The translations under genes were made by a program, and so were the position numbers. Of a stretch of DNA of 64,000 nucleotides, positions 1 through 10,720 are shown piece by piece. This stretch comes from Sipunculus nudus (lineage: Eukaryota > Annelida > Sipuncula > Golfingiida > Sipunculidae), in the NCBI GenBank assembly GCA_026874595.1, contig CM049316.1, forward strand, positions 74,369,176-74,433,175. Direction: 5' to 3'. Position 1 is the stretch's first letter. Each line of letters starts with the position of its first letter. Under the pieces are notes generated by a model. The model searched no databases. It saw only the letters and a program-made list of their open reading frames with translations, and was not told the DNA's origin.

Positions 1-74
1 CAGACCTAACGGTTAACCGTTAAAATATTGTTTGGATGTAGATTTATATTTGATATGAATGAACAGACCCCTAC

Positions 75-242
75 CATAATGTGTACCATCAAACCATCGC
101 CAGTTCTTGAAAGTAACTCGACTGATCCCGAGCCATGTTACGTTTATACCTCTCTCAACCTTGGATCTAACAAGATGATCTTGGTCAGATTTTGATTTTG
201 GAGCCGGCAGTGAACTACTTTGATTAACACAGACTTCCAATG
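75..242 (-). CDS. C-type lectin domain internal exon (partial gene)
   Basis: This 168-bp exon on the minus strand encodes the middle of a C-type lectin-like domain, a secreted or membrane carbohydrate/ligand-binding fold. It is bordered by a pyrimidine-containing acceptor ending CACAG and a donor reading G|GTAGGG, and both borders are phase 1. The residues follow the family pattern: ALEVCVNQ, then SSSLPAPKS (the ggxLpxP segment), then TWLGISR and WRWFDGTHYG (the WIGL and WxWxDG core). The exon before it, carrying the first Cys and Trp, should lie at higher coordinates. The exon after it, with the calcium-site and last Cys residues, should lie left of the window. I did not find either partner with certainty. 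The frame is intact, so this could be a live gene. Confidence 0.7.
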
Positions 243-1424
243 CTGTGGACACATATCGATTAAGCAAATAGTTGTTAAAGTGGATATTCTCTTTTCGCAC
301 TCTGCTGCGTTAGTTGTCAGAAAGAATTTCACATATAGACATACAGGAAAAGGTTTTGCCCAATAAAATATGGGCTTACGCTACTAATTATGACCTTTAA
401 TAGTTGGAAATGTTGAGAACACATCGTAAATGAAGGAGATAAAAATCCATTTAGCAGTAGTTAAGTTTATCCTGTTTTAAATTATATTCGGCTTCAACAA
501 ACATATTATTTATATATTATTTCACTGTACTTACCAGTCTCATAACTGTTGTGGTCAAGGACTACCATATGTGCAATGTTAAGATATAATATAATAATAA
601 TAATACCAATTACTATGTCGTTTCCCATAACATGTTTTTTTTTTTACCCGATTAATCCAACAGCTACAGAGGATGGTAAGAAATGATGGAATCATATGTA
701 GGCCATGTCCGCATTGTGGTTATTCATTCCGAAATGTTAAGGTTTTATGCATGAACTCGACAATATGGATAAATGCCATTTGTACTCTTAATCCTATCCA
801 GGCCAAAGGGTGTGCGTTACAGTCAGGGTAAACATTCTATACTGTACATTTATAATAATACATATAATCAGTGTATGGTTATTGTATTTAAATCGGCAAT
901 GATAAAATAACCACAGTTTTTATCAGTAATCATATCGAAATTACGTGGAGAAGTACGAAATACTGACCGCGAGGATAAACAATCATAACTGATAGATAAA
1001 TAGTAATTACAGTTACCACTAGTGATAAATGATATGTACTTAACAACCATGGGTTATATTTTATTAAAGAACGTGAGATTTCCAGGTATATCACAAACAC
1101 ACGCAGTCTTTACTAATTATTCAGACATATCAGTTTGTTTTCGACACAATTTCCTTATTTCTAGTTGTCACGCAGACGCAGATTTACTTCCAGAAGTTTA
1201 TTACTTTGACCTTTATGTAAACATTCAGTGACCTGACTAATACATGTATATATTGGCATTTACTGGTAGACTCACGAAAGCTTTAGCACATGGGAGGAAA
1301 AAAGCAGAGAGTAAAGCACATATCTATAAGAATAAAATTGTCAGAAATCTGTCGATGTGTCAGTAGGGAATTGTTGATGTCACTAAATTATAACGTAGAT
1401 AACTAAATATAACGATTAAAGGAC
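243..1424. other. No gene recognised
   Basis: AT-rich sequence. One minus-strand open stretch (about 868-1021) has several Cys and a NCGYF motif after a possible acceptor, but no family could be assigned. The rest shows nothing. Confidence 0.5.
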
Positions 1425-1760
1425 TCAGAGCACATACATCTACAAAACAACCTGCCTGCACTAAGATGGCACATATTTCCACAAAGACAACTAGACACCA
1501 CTCAGATAGCACATACCTCCACCAAAATAAACAGACACCAATCAGAGAACACACATCTCCACCGAGACAAATAGACAGTACATACCTCCACCAAGACTAT
1601 TAGTCCGCACCCAGAGGGCACAAACCTTCATTGAGACAAACAGACACCACTCAGAAAAAAATACCTCTGCCAAAACAAACAGGCAACACCTAGAGAAATA
1701 ATACCTCTGCCAAAACAAACAGGCAACACTTAGGGAGCACATACCTCCACTAACACAGAT
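1425..1760. repeat. Degenerate minisatellite, unit about 40 bp
   Basis: Roughly eight diverged units share a core resembling ACCTCTGCCAAAACAAACAG followed by GCAACACTTAG. The two units at about 1668-1750 are nearly identical and the outer ones are more decayed. Open frames across it on the minus strand are a by-product of the repeat. Confidence 0.75.
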
Positions 1761-1993
1761 TTAACATCCATTACTTGAAGTATTGGAGCAATTTCATTAT
1801 AAACTGTATAAATCATCATTGCGTATATTACCGCCTTTAATATATTAACAGTTATTTTCAATGCATCTTTTCTCTGCAGCATGGAGATGAAGTAAAGTTA
1901 GAACCGTTGTTCACAAAATACCCTTTGTTTATGACTGTATATTGTCTGACATCCTGCAATTTGATACAGTTGATACAGCATTAGACTTGTATC

Positions 1994-2488
1994 TTAAGTA
2001 CATATCAATACACAGTAATCCCAAAGAACATGCGGTTTACTTAAACTGAGACCATACTGATCAACACAATAATGGTTCATGGCAGGTCCGAGAAACGACC
2101 ATAGTCCACTTTTGGACATATACATAATGATGGCTAAAAAAATGTTCAGATAATTCCGGTTTGTGGAAGTTGATTGTAATACATTGAATAATAGGATCCA
2201 GCTCAAACTGACCAAGGCGTCGGCTAAAGTCAGAGAATTTCTAAAAAGACTGGTGTCTTTACCTGTGAAGCTGCTTTCGATATGCTGCAAAAATAAATCA
2301 ATACCTTTTTGATAAGAGCAAGAACAGCTACAGCTTTTTATAATCCAGATATATACCACGTGGTGGTAATCAAACCCGGTCCTTTCAGGAGTCGATGAAG
2401 CATCCTAAATAGATCTATTCGTCTCGTGTCCCTCTGTCGTCATGGGTACCGCCCACTTGACAGGGTACTTCCCGTGAATCAGTTTAAG
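1994..2488 (-). pseudogene. Seven-helix receptor pseudogene (truncated copy)
   Basis: This is a decayed paralogue of the receptor at 7711-8761. Recognisable parts are the SFTGKD intracellular turn, the helix 2 motif LTLADALVSLSW, a helix 3 block ending in NHYC, and LSLSKPHVLWD at the start of helix 4. The similarity then stops and a stop codon follows, so helices 5-7 are missing. Small indels break the frame in helix 1, and the N-terminal part is no longer open. The 3' splice acceptor at its start (GTTTCTGCAG) is conserved with the intact copy, which supports the view that both began as the same exon. Confidence 0.8.
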
Positions 2489-3607
2489 CTGCAGAAACAA
2501 CATTAATCAGTTACACACGTAAAACTAAAAGGATCAGCGTGATACCCATGACAGTAATCTATATAATAAGTGCTAACATTATGGCTTTATATAAAGCGCT
2601 AGGGCATAGTTGAATATCCCACAATACTCTACCTTTGTTGCACATAATGCGTTGTTAAAAAGTCAGTCATTGAAATGTAATTTAGATGACAATTTTGTTT
2701 TGTTTTCCAAAGCTGGCTGTGCTTATTAAATGGGAAATATCGCACTGCTTGGTTGTTGCAGAAATAAACTGGCCATACCTGAAAATCTTATCAATAGCAA
2801 AACCAGCTTAGATATTCCATATACGATATAGCTGTTAGGTGTTCTGTGTAGCTACCAGGAATTGTGGCTAACTGAATATCTGTGCATCGACTACTGTGGT
2901 CAGGAACTACACAGAAATAGTCGGTGTTCATCCGCAGCGGATAACTCAATTGTTGGCCACAGCTCTGTACCGAAGCGGATATTTATCTGCGTACCACCAA
3001 TAATATCGTAAAAAATCTTATATGTTGCATATTAAGTATTCAATTGGCAACAATTTTTTTTTAAATTAAGAATTTAACAACACCATGACTATATATCGCA
3101 TTTTGTTTACATATATACTGTTGAAGTAAAATCACTCGGCAAAGGCATATTAATATTCGAGAGAAATTGAATCATCATGAAAATCGTTTATGGAAATACC
3201 TTTGACACTGCAAAAGTCGCAACATGTCATAAAGCCAAATCGATAGGTAATATGGCAAGTTCAACTAGCACAGATAAATATTTATCTTTAGGTTACTGCT
3301 AAAGTGCAGTTTGGAACGACGAACATGTACTTTCAATAATGAAATAAACACATACTTAGTATGTCACATGTGTACTGTTGATAACTGAATCAAACAATGC
3401 TGGCATGTTGTGCTAGGATATCTATGATAATCATAACGGCACTTTTGCCTGGCAAACACTCCAGTTAAAAACCGCTAGTCTGAAAATCTTAATAATTTCA
3501 TCATGAATATTGTTGTTAGCAGAATACTTACTTTAGTAGATGAGGTCAGGATGCAACACTATTGAGCTTGAGGAAACACACTGATGCCCGTCAAACCCGA
3601 TACTAAA

Positions 3608-4337
3608 GCCCCTTTCACACATTCACGGATAGCAACAGGGATCACCCCGGACCTTAATCCGTGGTGTTCCGGGGACAGCAGCGCGATTACGTAAATCAGG
3701 CTTTCACATATTCACGGATAGCAACACGGATAATCCCGGAGCATCGTTCCGGAATCATCCGTGTTATCAACGAAATCGCCCTGTAAACACCGGGCATCAT
3801 CGGGTTAACACCGTGTTGCATCCGTAGGGATCCTTGGTGCACCAGCATGATCGGAGAAAAAACTTAAACTTGCACCCGGAAAGTGCCGGTCTCAATACGG
3901 AGCTCCCGGTTGCTACACGGAGACTCCCGGATGTATACGGTGGCTACACGGAGGTTCACGGTGCTTGGAATGCAGACATCGTTATATATTAAATATATCT
4001 GAAATACCTTGGTTACAAACCTACGACAAACCACTGCTATACATGTATGGCTCCAACATTTAACAGATAATTCATTATAAAGACATATCTATGGATACAC
4101 GGATAATGAAAGGAGTGATACGGATGATTTTTCATCCGTTAACTCCAGGACGAAAAATTGTGCAGGTTTAATTTTTTCTCCGAACATGCCGGTGCCACAA
4201 GGATCACTATGGATGCAACACGGTGTTAACACAGTGATGCCCGGAGTTTACACGGTGATGACGGAGTTAACACGGATGATCCCGGAACGATGATCTGGGA
4301 TGATCCGTGATACTATCTGTGAATGTGTGAAAGGGGC
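3608..4337. mobile_element. Non-autonomous inverted-repeat transposon, about 730 bp
   Basis: The ends are inverted copies beginning GCCCCTTTCACACATTCAC. The right inverted arm pairs with about 185 bp starting at 3702 on the left, and the first 95 bp on the left (3608-3702) look like an extra copy of the terminus. The flanks are CTAA and TTAA, compatible with a TTAA target duplication (seen in piggyBac and Kolobok types), but this is tentative. No transposase frame is present. Subterminal motifs such as CGGATAATCCCGGA and GTGTTAACACCGTGTTGCAT recur. The paralogous site near 10320 lacks the element, confirming it as an insertion. Confidence 0.85.
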
Positions 4338-4523
4338 TTAACTCTATATTGAATGGCTTGGTCGCGTGATAAAACAGATGTCTCCCAACCAGTTGTGACC
4401 GTGAATCGTACAATATTAATCAGAGATCCCGATCATACAAAATAGTCTGTTAGCGTAAGGGAGCGGAAACACCACTGACGTAACTCCAGGAGCTGGCGAT
4501 ATGTAAGAAAAAACTTCCGTTTA

Positions 4524-4524
<1 letters not shown>

Positions 4525-4583
<59 letters not shown>
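4525..4583. repeat. (TA)n microsatellite
   Basis: Nearly uninterrupted TA dinucleotides lying inside duplication copy A. Confidence 0.95.
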
Positions 4584-4586
<3 letters not shown>

Positions 4587-4790
4587 TATTCGTTAGTCGT
4601 GTTGTAGAAAAAATACTTTATATTTAGTTTACATAGCTACATATGACCGTGATATGGAATGTTGGAGTATACTTTTGATCTGAATTAATAGATACGGGGA
4701 CAACAATAATACGGTATGGACAGCAAAACTTTTATTGAACGTACATCTGGTATACCGGCAGCACGTTCGGCAGATAGAGAAGAGCCAACA

Positions 4791-5635
4791 CTGTTACTGT
4801 AACAGGCCGTATGTCAGAAAATCTCATGTTGTTGTATGTTTTTAGTGTTCAGAGAACAGTCTTACATTACAAAAGTTAGTGTTGCATAATTTACTTAAGA
4901 TGTCACCACCAGTGTGACAGTTGTAAGGAAGACTAATGCCACCAGGTGGCGTGTTAGGTAGTCGGGTCGGTTATTGCTCACTTTTTGTATTTTGTAATGT
5001 CACCATGCATGGATAAAGACTATGGACTGAAGAGTTGCATATTTGGTTAGTATCATGTATCATATTCCTTATTGTGCTATATAGATATGTAAAATATGTG
5101 TTTATAAGGACATTTCTATGTATTCGTCATATTTTTGTCAATATTTGTTATTAATTTTCTTATGCACATTGTAATTATCGAGACTAATATGCATCTTAAG
5201 CATATCTTCCTTTCACAAACGTGGTCATACTGTGTTTAATATGCTAAGCTGACGAGTATTTTCTCGCCTCCTTAAGACGTATAATTCATTACACGAGTCA
5301 TTCTCTTTATGTGTTTTATAAATTGATTTATGTATGGAGATATTTTTACCATTCTTAACTCTTCAACGTGGTTTTTAAATCACTCGCACATCAAAGCATT
5401 CCTTTATCGAGAGGGTCTTAGACTGACCCTATTATGTAGAAACCGTCATAGTCTGAATGAATTGTCTTAGAGTTAAGATTATGTTTAGTCGGTAATTCAC
5501 TCGTTATTCGAGGAGACGGTATTGTTTATTAGCGCTGAATTTCTATGTATCTGTTTCAGCTCCATTATAACTGGACCCACGCTATGCCTTTCGATCCCAC
5601 CATGCTGTAAGTGATGATATATCCCATATTCCCAT
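4791..5635. other. No gene recognised
   Basis: AT-rich intergenic sequence. The only thing noted is a CTCF-like motif at 4938-4953. Confidence 0.5.
4938..4953 (+). promoter_or_regulatory. CTCF-like motif
   Basis: Reads GCCACCAGGTGGCGTG, which matches the core CCAxxAGGTGGC pattern of CTCF sites in animals. Binding is inferred only from the motif. Confidence 0.35.
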
Positions 5636-5638
5636 ATT

Positions 5639-5792
5639 AATTTCATTATCCGTGTATCCATAGATGTGTCTTTATAATGAATTATCTGTTAAATGTTGGA
5701 GTCATACATGTATAGTAGTGGTTTGTCGTAGGTTTGTAACCAAGGGTATTTTAAGATATATTTAATATATAACGATGTCTGCATTCCAAGCT
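5639..5792 (-). mobile_element. Internal fragment of the 3608-4337 element
   Basis: This stretch matches the reverse complement of about 3964-4112 with only a few differences, from the ATTATCCGTGTATCCATAGA block to the CGATGTCTGCATTCC block. The terminal inverted repeats are absent, so it is a decayed or partial second copy. Confidence 0.85.
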
Positions 5793-7700
5793 ATATATTC
5801 TGTCATACTTTGTGTATATATCAATCTGTGTATTGTGTCAATCTGTATTTCTGTCACATTTTGTGTATTACCACATTTTCTTTTTCTTATAGTTTCATCA
5901 CGCTTGTGCCGTTCACCGTTTTCATCCTATGCACCACGTGCGTCATAAGCTTGTGTGTCCTCAGTAAAGGTGTATACGTCACAACATGCGATGATTCATT
6001 CGACATCCGCAATACACATACACGCAAAAAGCCTTTCAGTCACAAACACAAAGAGTGAGCCTGCTATCCTACATAAGGTAATATGTTCTGTGATGTCACA
6101 TTTCCAGAGAGGGCGACCGTTTTCGAATAAACGTATATCACATGCACAAAACTTAATGTGTGTGATATTATGTGCACTCATGTAAAGCAAAACATAGTAT
6201 GAGTGATGGTGGAGTGTTTTACTTTTTACAAGCATCATAATATTGGTATTAATATACATACGCTCCATACGCAGCGGCTACGCTACGCTCAACTATTCCC
6301 TACACTATCCGCTGCAATAAACGGCGGTTGCCGGTCAGGTTTGGCCACCTGATGGTGCTGTCTCTGTAGAATTCCCCCTGCGTTATATTTAACTCAACGC
6401 ATTGCAGGTATCACCGGCACAAACGGATTATCTTCGAGGTACCAGTCACTTTACACTGCTGTGGAAAGCACTTGGTAGCATAGAATTTTTTCACCCCCAT
6501 TGGAATACAAAAGATGCAATCGTCAGCTTTCAACACAGACTGTATACTGACTTGCCTAAGGTCAGTTATCCCCCACTGTTTGCATATTTCCTGCGAGCGA
6601 CATGAACTTGCCCCGGGCATAGCTATGGTTGTTTACACGCAAAGCCAATCAGATTTCTTCTACCTTTCTCCAGATTTCTTTTAACGCAGAGCCAATCAGA
6701 TTTTTCTTTATCCAGCGCAAACTGACTTGGTGTTGCCAAACCGGAAAATCCTGCTATTTCTCACAGCGTTTGAGTGGAAGGTCACCGGGCCGGGAGGTCA
6801 CGCGCTGTGTTTATAGCGTAAAATATACATGGAGCATTATAATCTTTGCCTCAACAGAAACACCGACTCAATATTAAACCAAAAGCTCACGCCCTGATGA
6901 ATCCATTTACTTTTTTTAAATAATTGCTGCAGTTAAAGTTGCATACCTTAATGTCATTATATAAAAGTCCAAAACAAAACTAGATAGACAAACTTAATAA
7001 GCCAGATTCCTTTCCAAATATAAACAATTTTAGACACTCAGTGAACAACCGTAATGTGCTACTTACCAAAGGGACGAAAGTTGCTGAAATGATTCAACCT
7101 GATTTTAATTAACTAAACATGTTAATGATTGGAGAATTAGAAGGCTATAACCAATAGTTATACTTGATGTGTGCGTGCCGATATCTGACATATATAAGAG
7201 GGAAAATAAGTAAATATTTCGGATTACTGAGTCAATACATACATCTCCGTGTTGTAAACGGTCATGTCGGAGTCGAAATCCTCAGTTTTCGAATTGCCAC
7301 AGACAATGCTTGTGGGATCCGGTTAGCTAGGTGTCCGGAATGTCAAGGGTCGGAGTGTTAAGTCACGACTGTATTTGTTCTGTGTTATGTTGTTTATGCT
7401 TTGAAATTCTATCCAAGTTGTGTCAGTTGTTCACCGATATATCATGGTGTCATTAGGTCTACCTACACAAAATCTTTCGTGCTGTAATATTCTAAATGGC
7501 TATTTTATTTATATCAAATATCTTTAATACTCTGAGGATTCCTCAAGAATGGAAAATTATATGAATGTGCTCTTGTGAAGCTATTGACAGTTCTATGTTG
7601 ATCAGTTTTGGCTAGAGTTTTGTTTTTAAAGAAAATGCAATATATTATTATATACTTTTGATGTTATTCGACATATGTAAACTTCATCCGTTCATGCTTA
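5793..7700. other. No gene recognised
   Basis: Short open frames here have no family resemblance or convincing splice borders. The stretch at about 6270-6400 is relatively GC-rich, and there is a CCAAT-box pair at 6653-6700. Confidence 0.5.
6653..6700 (+). promoter_or_regulatory. Pair of CCAAT boxes
   Basis: Two identical copies of AGCCAATCAGA lie 37 bp apart (6653 and 6690), each followed by a T-rich stretch. This matches the NF-Y consensus. No downstream gene was identified, so the promoter role is inferred. Confidence 0.3.
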
Positions 7701-7710
7701 AATGTGTTTC

Positions 7711-8761
7711 TCAAATCATCTGGAAAGTATTAACATGTGTGTTGTCCCCTTGTGAGCTTTGCCGGTCTGTATTCGTCTGCAAAGGTTTATCATCTCGGAA
7801 ACGGGAATATAATGTTCGTGTACAAGTACATTGACACACAAATGTATGAATCCACGGATTTACTGCTGACAAAGTCACCAAAATGGTCTCTGATACGGCT
7901 TGTGTTGTTAATATGCCGTACATCTTTTCTATTACACACATTTGGGGACACTGTATTCTCTCCATAATATACACAGCAGCAAATGCCGCAATACAGATTA
8001 TGTAGGTGAGACATGACAAACTCAAAAACAATAAGGTACGTTGACTGTGGAGTCCCCGAGTGGACCGGCTACTGGTTATTATTTCTCTTCCTGTGTTATC
8101 GGTCATCCCACATCCTCGTCTTAAGGCACACCGTTGAACTTTGCCATACAAAGCAACTGTCCCAACGCATGGTGGCAATCGGAAAACGAACATTATCAGC
8201 ATATTCCAGATTATGTCTCCCCAAGCAGGTACGGCCATGTTTGCTCCAAGAGATGTAACCCAAATACCCAAGCAACCCCACAGAACCTGCGATCTACTGA
8301 AACTGAAGCCATGCTGATTAACACGATAATGGTGTAGGGCAAGTCCGAACAACGACCAGAGTCCAGCTGTGGACATAGACATCATGATGGCTGTGATAAT
8401 GGTAAGAAAATTCCCGCTTGTGGATGTAAATTGTAATACAATGAATGATAAGATCCAGCTCAAACTGGCCAAGGCGTCGGCTACAGCCAGAGAACTTCTG
8501 AAGTGACTGTTTTCTTTTACTGTGAAGCTGCGTTTGATATACTGCAAAAATAAAGCGATCATGTTTTCTATCAGTGCGAGAACAGCTACAGCTGTTGATA
8601 CACTCCGGACGACAAATACCACGTGCTGGTAATCAAACTCGCAGCTTTCAGGAGGCAGGGTAGCATCCTCCGTGGATCTATTCATCACATGTCCGTATGC
8701 CGTCATGCTTACCGCCGACTTGTTGAGAGGGAATCCTTCGTAAACCAGGGAATTTCTGAAC
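7711..8761 (-). CDS. Seven-helix G protein-coupled receptor, single large coding exon
   Basis: The exon follows a clear acceptor (TTGTTTCTACAG) and reads to a stop at 7711. The first Met inside the exon is at 8706 (MTAYGHVMN), giving about 331 residues; an upstream exon, perhaps 5' UTR, is likely. An N-glycosylation site (NRST) sits in the N-terminus. Helices follow: 1 around VVFVVRSVS, 2 with LAVADALASL (the LAxAD motif is kept), 3, 4 with its Trp, 5 with a Pro pair, 6, and 7 ending NPWIH. A Ser/Thr/Asn-rich tail closes it. It looks rhodopsin-like, but the DRY position reads HHY, the NPxxY tyrosine is His, and helix 6 lacks its usual Pro. The ligand is unknown. A broken paralogue lies at 1994-2488. 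Confidence 0.8.
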
Positions 8762-10720
8762 CTGTAGAAACAACATAAACCGTTTACACACAGCACACTA
8801 AAAGGGCCAGCGTGAAAAAAATGGAAACCATATGAATAATCTATATAATTAGTGTTCCCATTCAGGTTTCATAAATATCGCGAGAGCATTGTCGAAAAAA
8901 GCACAGATTACTGCACTTTATTCGTTGTTAAAAAGTCATTCAATAAAATGCGTATTTTTATGAGAATTTTGTTTTGTTTCACAATATGGTCATTGACAGT
9001 AAATAGGAAATATGAATCTGTCTCTGAATTAAATTTTTAATACATTCTTACAAACATAAAAAGTATAATAATTTAATCTGTTAGTAAGGTGTGTTAATAA
9101 TAAAAAAATAACATACATATCATGTCTCTGTTTTTGCAATTTAACATCGATATTTACATTGTCTACCATATAAACGCATTATTCTACTGAATTATTCTCA
9201 TTATTCTAGTCATAATATGATCAAGACCGAGGAGACCACTGAGTAATCTGACACTGGTGGCTTATGTGTTGGCTGTTGCGAGAATGACATCATGTCTCCC
9301 ATACCAAATTCCAAAAGGGTATTATAAAATAAACAAGAACCGTGGTAGCTTAGAATATGATCCGATAACTGTTATAACTTATAACTCCGATAACTTATAT
9401 ATTGCACAGCTTGTTTGTTGCAGAAATAAACAAACTGGCCATACATGAAAAACGTAACTTGATTTAACACTTATTAAACAAGTGTTTTGTTTATATTAGC
9501 ACAGCCAGCTTACATTTACCTGCTTATGTGTATTGTAACAATTTTCAAGGAAATCTGTGTAGCTGCCAGGAATCAACGCTAACTGAATATCTGTGCATCG
9601 ACTGTGGTCAGGAACCACATAGAACTAGTCAGTGTTCACCCGCAGGGGAAAACCATACTTTTGCCCACAGCTCTGTACCGTGGAGGATATTTCTATGCGT
9701 AACACCAGTCATGTCGAAATAATCTTATTTAAGTATATTTAGTATTCCGTTTGCAACTGACATATTTTCCAATATACAACAATTTTCAATTTTATAATTA
9801 ACTACATTAGGCAAATATATATCGTGGTTTGCATAAATGTATACTAATGTTGAAAAATAACTATGCAAAGCCATAAAAATATTGCAGTGAAACAAGTTTA
9901 TGAATAAATCGTCATGAAATTCATTCATGAAATCACTTCTAAACTCTTTCAAAGTCACAGCATGTTACAAAAGCAAATTAGAAATATAAAAGTTGAACCA
10001 GGTAAGATAAATGTTAATCCTTTAAAAATGTGTCATTTCTTAGCGATTATGCATCCCTTTTGGAACGGCAAATTTGCTCCGTCAGTAATAAAATAGCTAT
10101 ATACTTAGTATAGCACTCATGTACCGTTGATCACTCAAACTGAATCAAACAATGCTGGCATGTTGTGCCTGGAAATTTAAGAATCTTGATAAGAACCGCT
10201 AGTTTGAAAATGTTAACATTTTCACTAAAAATATTGTTGTAAACATAATACTTACTTAGAAGATGAGGTTATAACGCAACAAAATGGAGCTTTAGCAAAC
10301 ACACTGATGCCCGTCAAAACCTATACTGACTATATATAGACTGGCTTGGTCGCGTGACGAATCAAATGTCTCTCCACCAGTTGTGGTTACGAATCACACA
10401 ATATAAATCAGTGATGCCAGTCCACAAAACAGTCTGTTCGTGTACTTTAGGTGGATACAGTACTGACTGAACTCCAGGCCGATAAATCACTAATAAGTTG
10501 TGTTTATTATAGATATATTTATGTGTCCGTGTGTGTATGCATATGTCATGTGATATATTTAAATACTTTATATTTAGTTTAGAGATCTATGTATGGCCGT
10601 GATACGTAGTGTGGGATTACACTTTTTATCTTGTCTATATTAACACGGGAACCACGGTACGGCATGTACAGAAATACGTGCATCTGGTATACCGGCAGCG
10701 CGTCCGGCACATAGAGAGGA
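8255..10720. repeat. Tandem segmental duplication, copy B
   Basis: Partner of 1994-4790. It contains the first half of the intact receptor exon, its upstream flank and the corresponding empty site of the transposon (around 10318-10345). The blocks upstream of the receptor are conserved between copies at roughly exon-like levels, so a promoter or 5' UTR exon may sit in 9500-10450. Confidence 0.8.

Larger units (their letters stand above)
1994..4790. repeat. Tandem segmental duplication, copy A
   Basis: This segment is collinear with about 8255-10720. Shared blocks include the receptor exon, its upstream flank, and non-coding stretches around 2880-2990 (9590-9710), 3340-3420 (10100-10175), 4345-4440 (10340-10430) and 4600-4780 (10560-10720). 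Copy A carries a broken receptor and a 730-bp transposon insertion absent from copy B. Copy B has about 350 extra bases near 9040-9390. Confidence 0.8.

Noticed and set aside
868-1050. Cys-containing minus-strand frame with NCGYF, considered as the last lectin exon
   Set aside because: The Cys spacing does not fit the lectin C-terminus, and it lies upstream rather than downstream of the exon at 75-242 on that strand.
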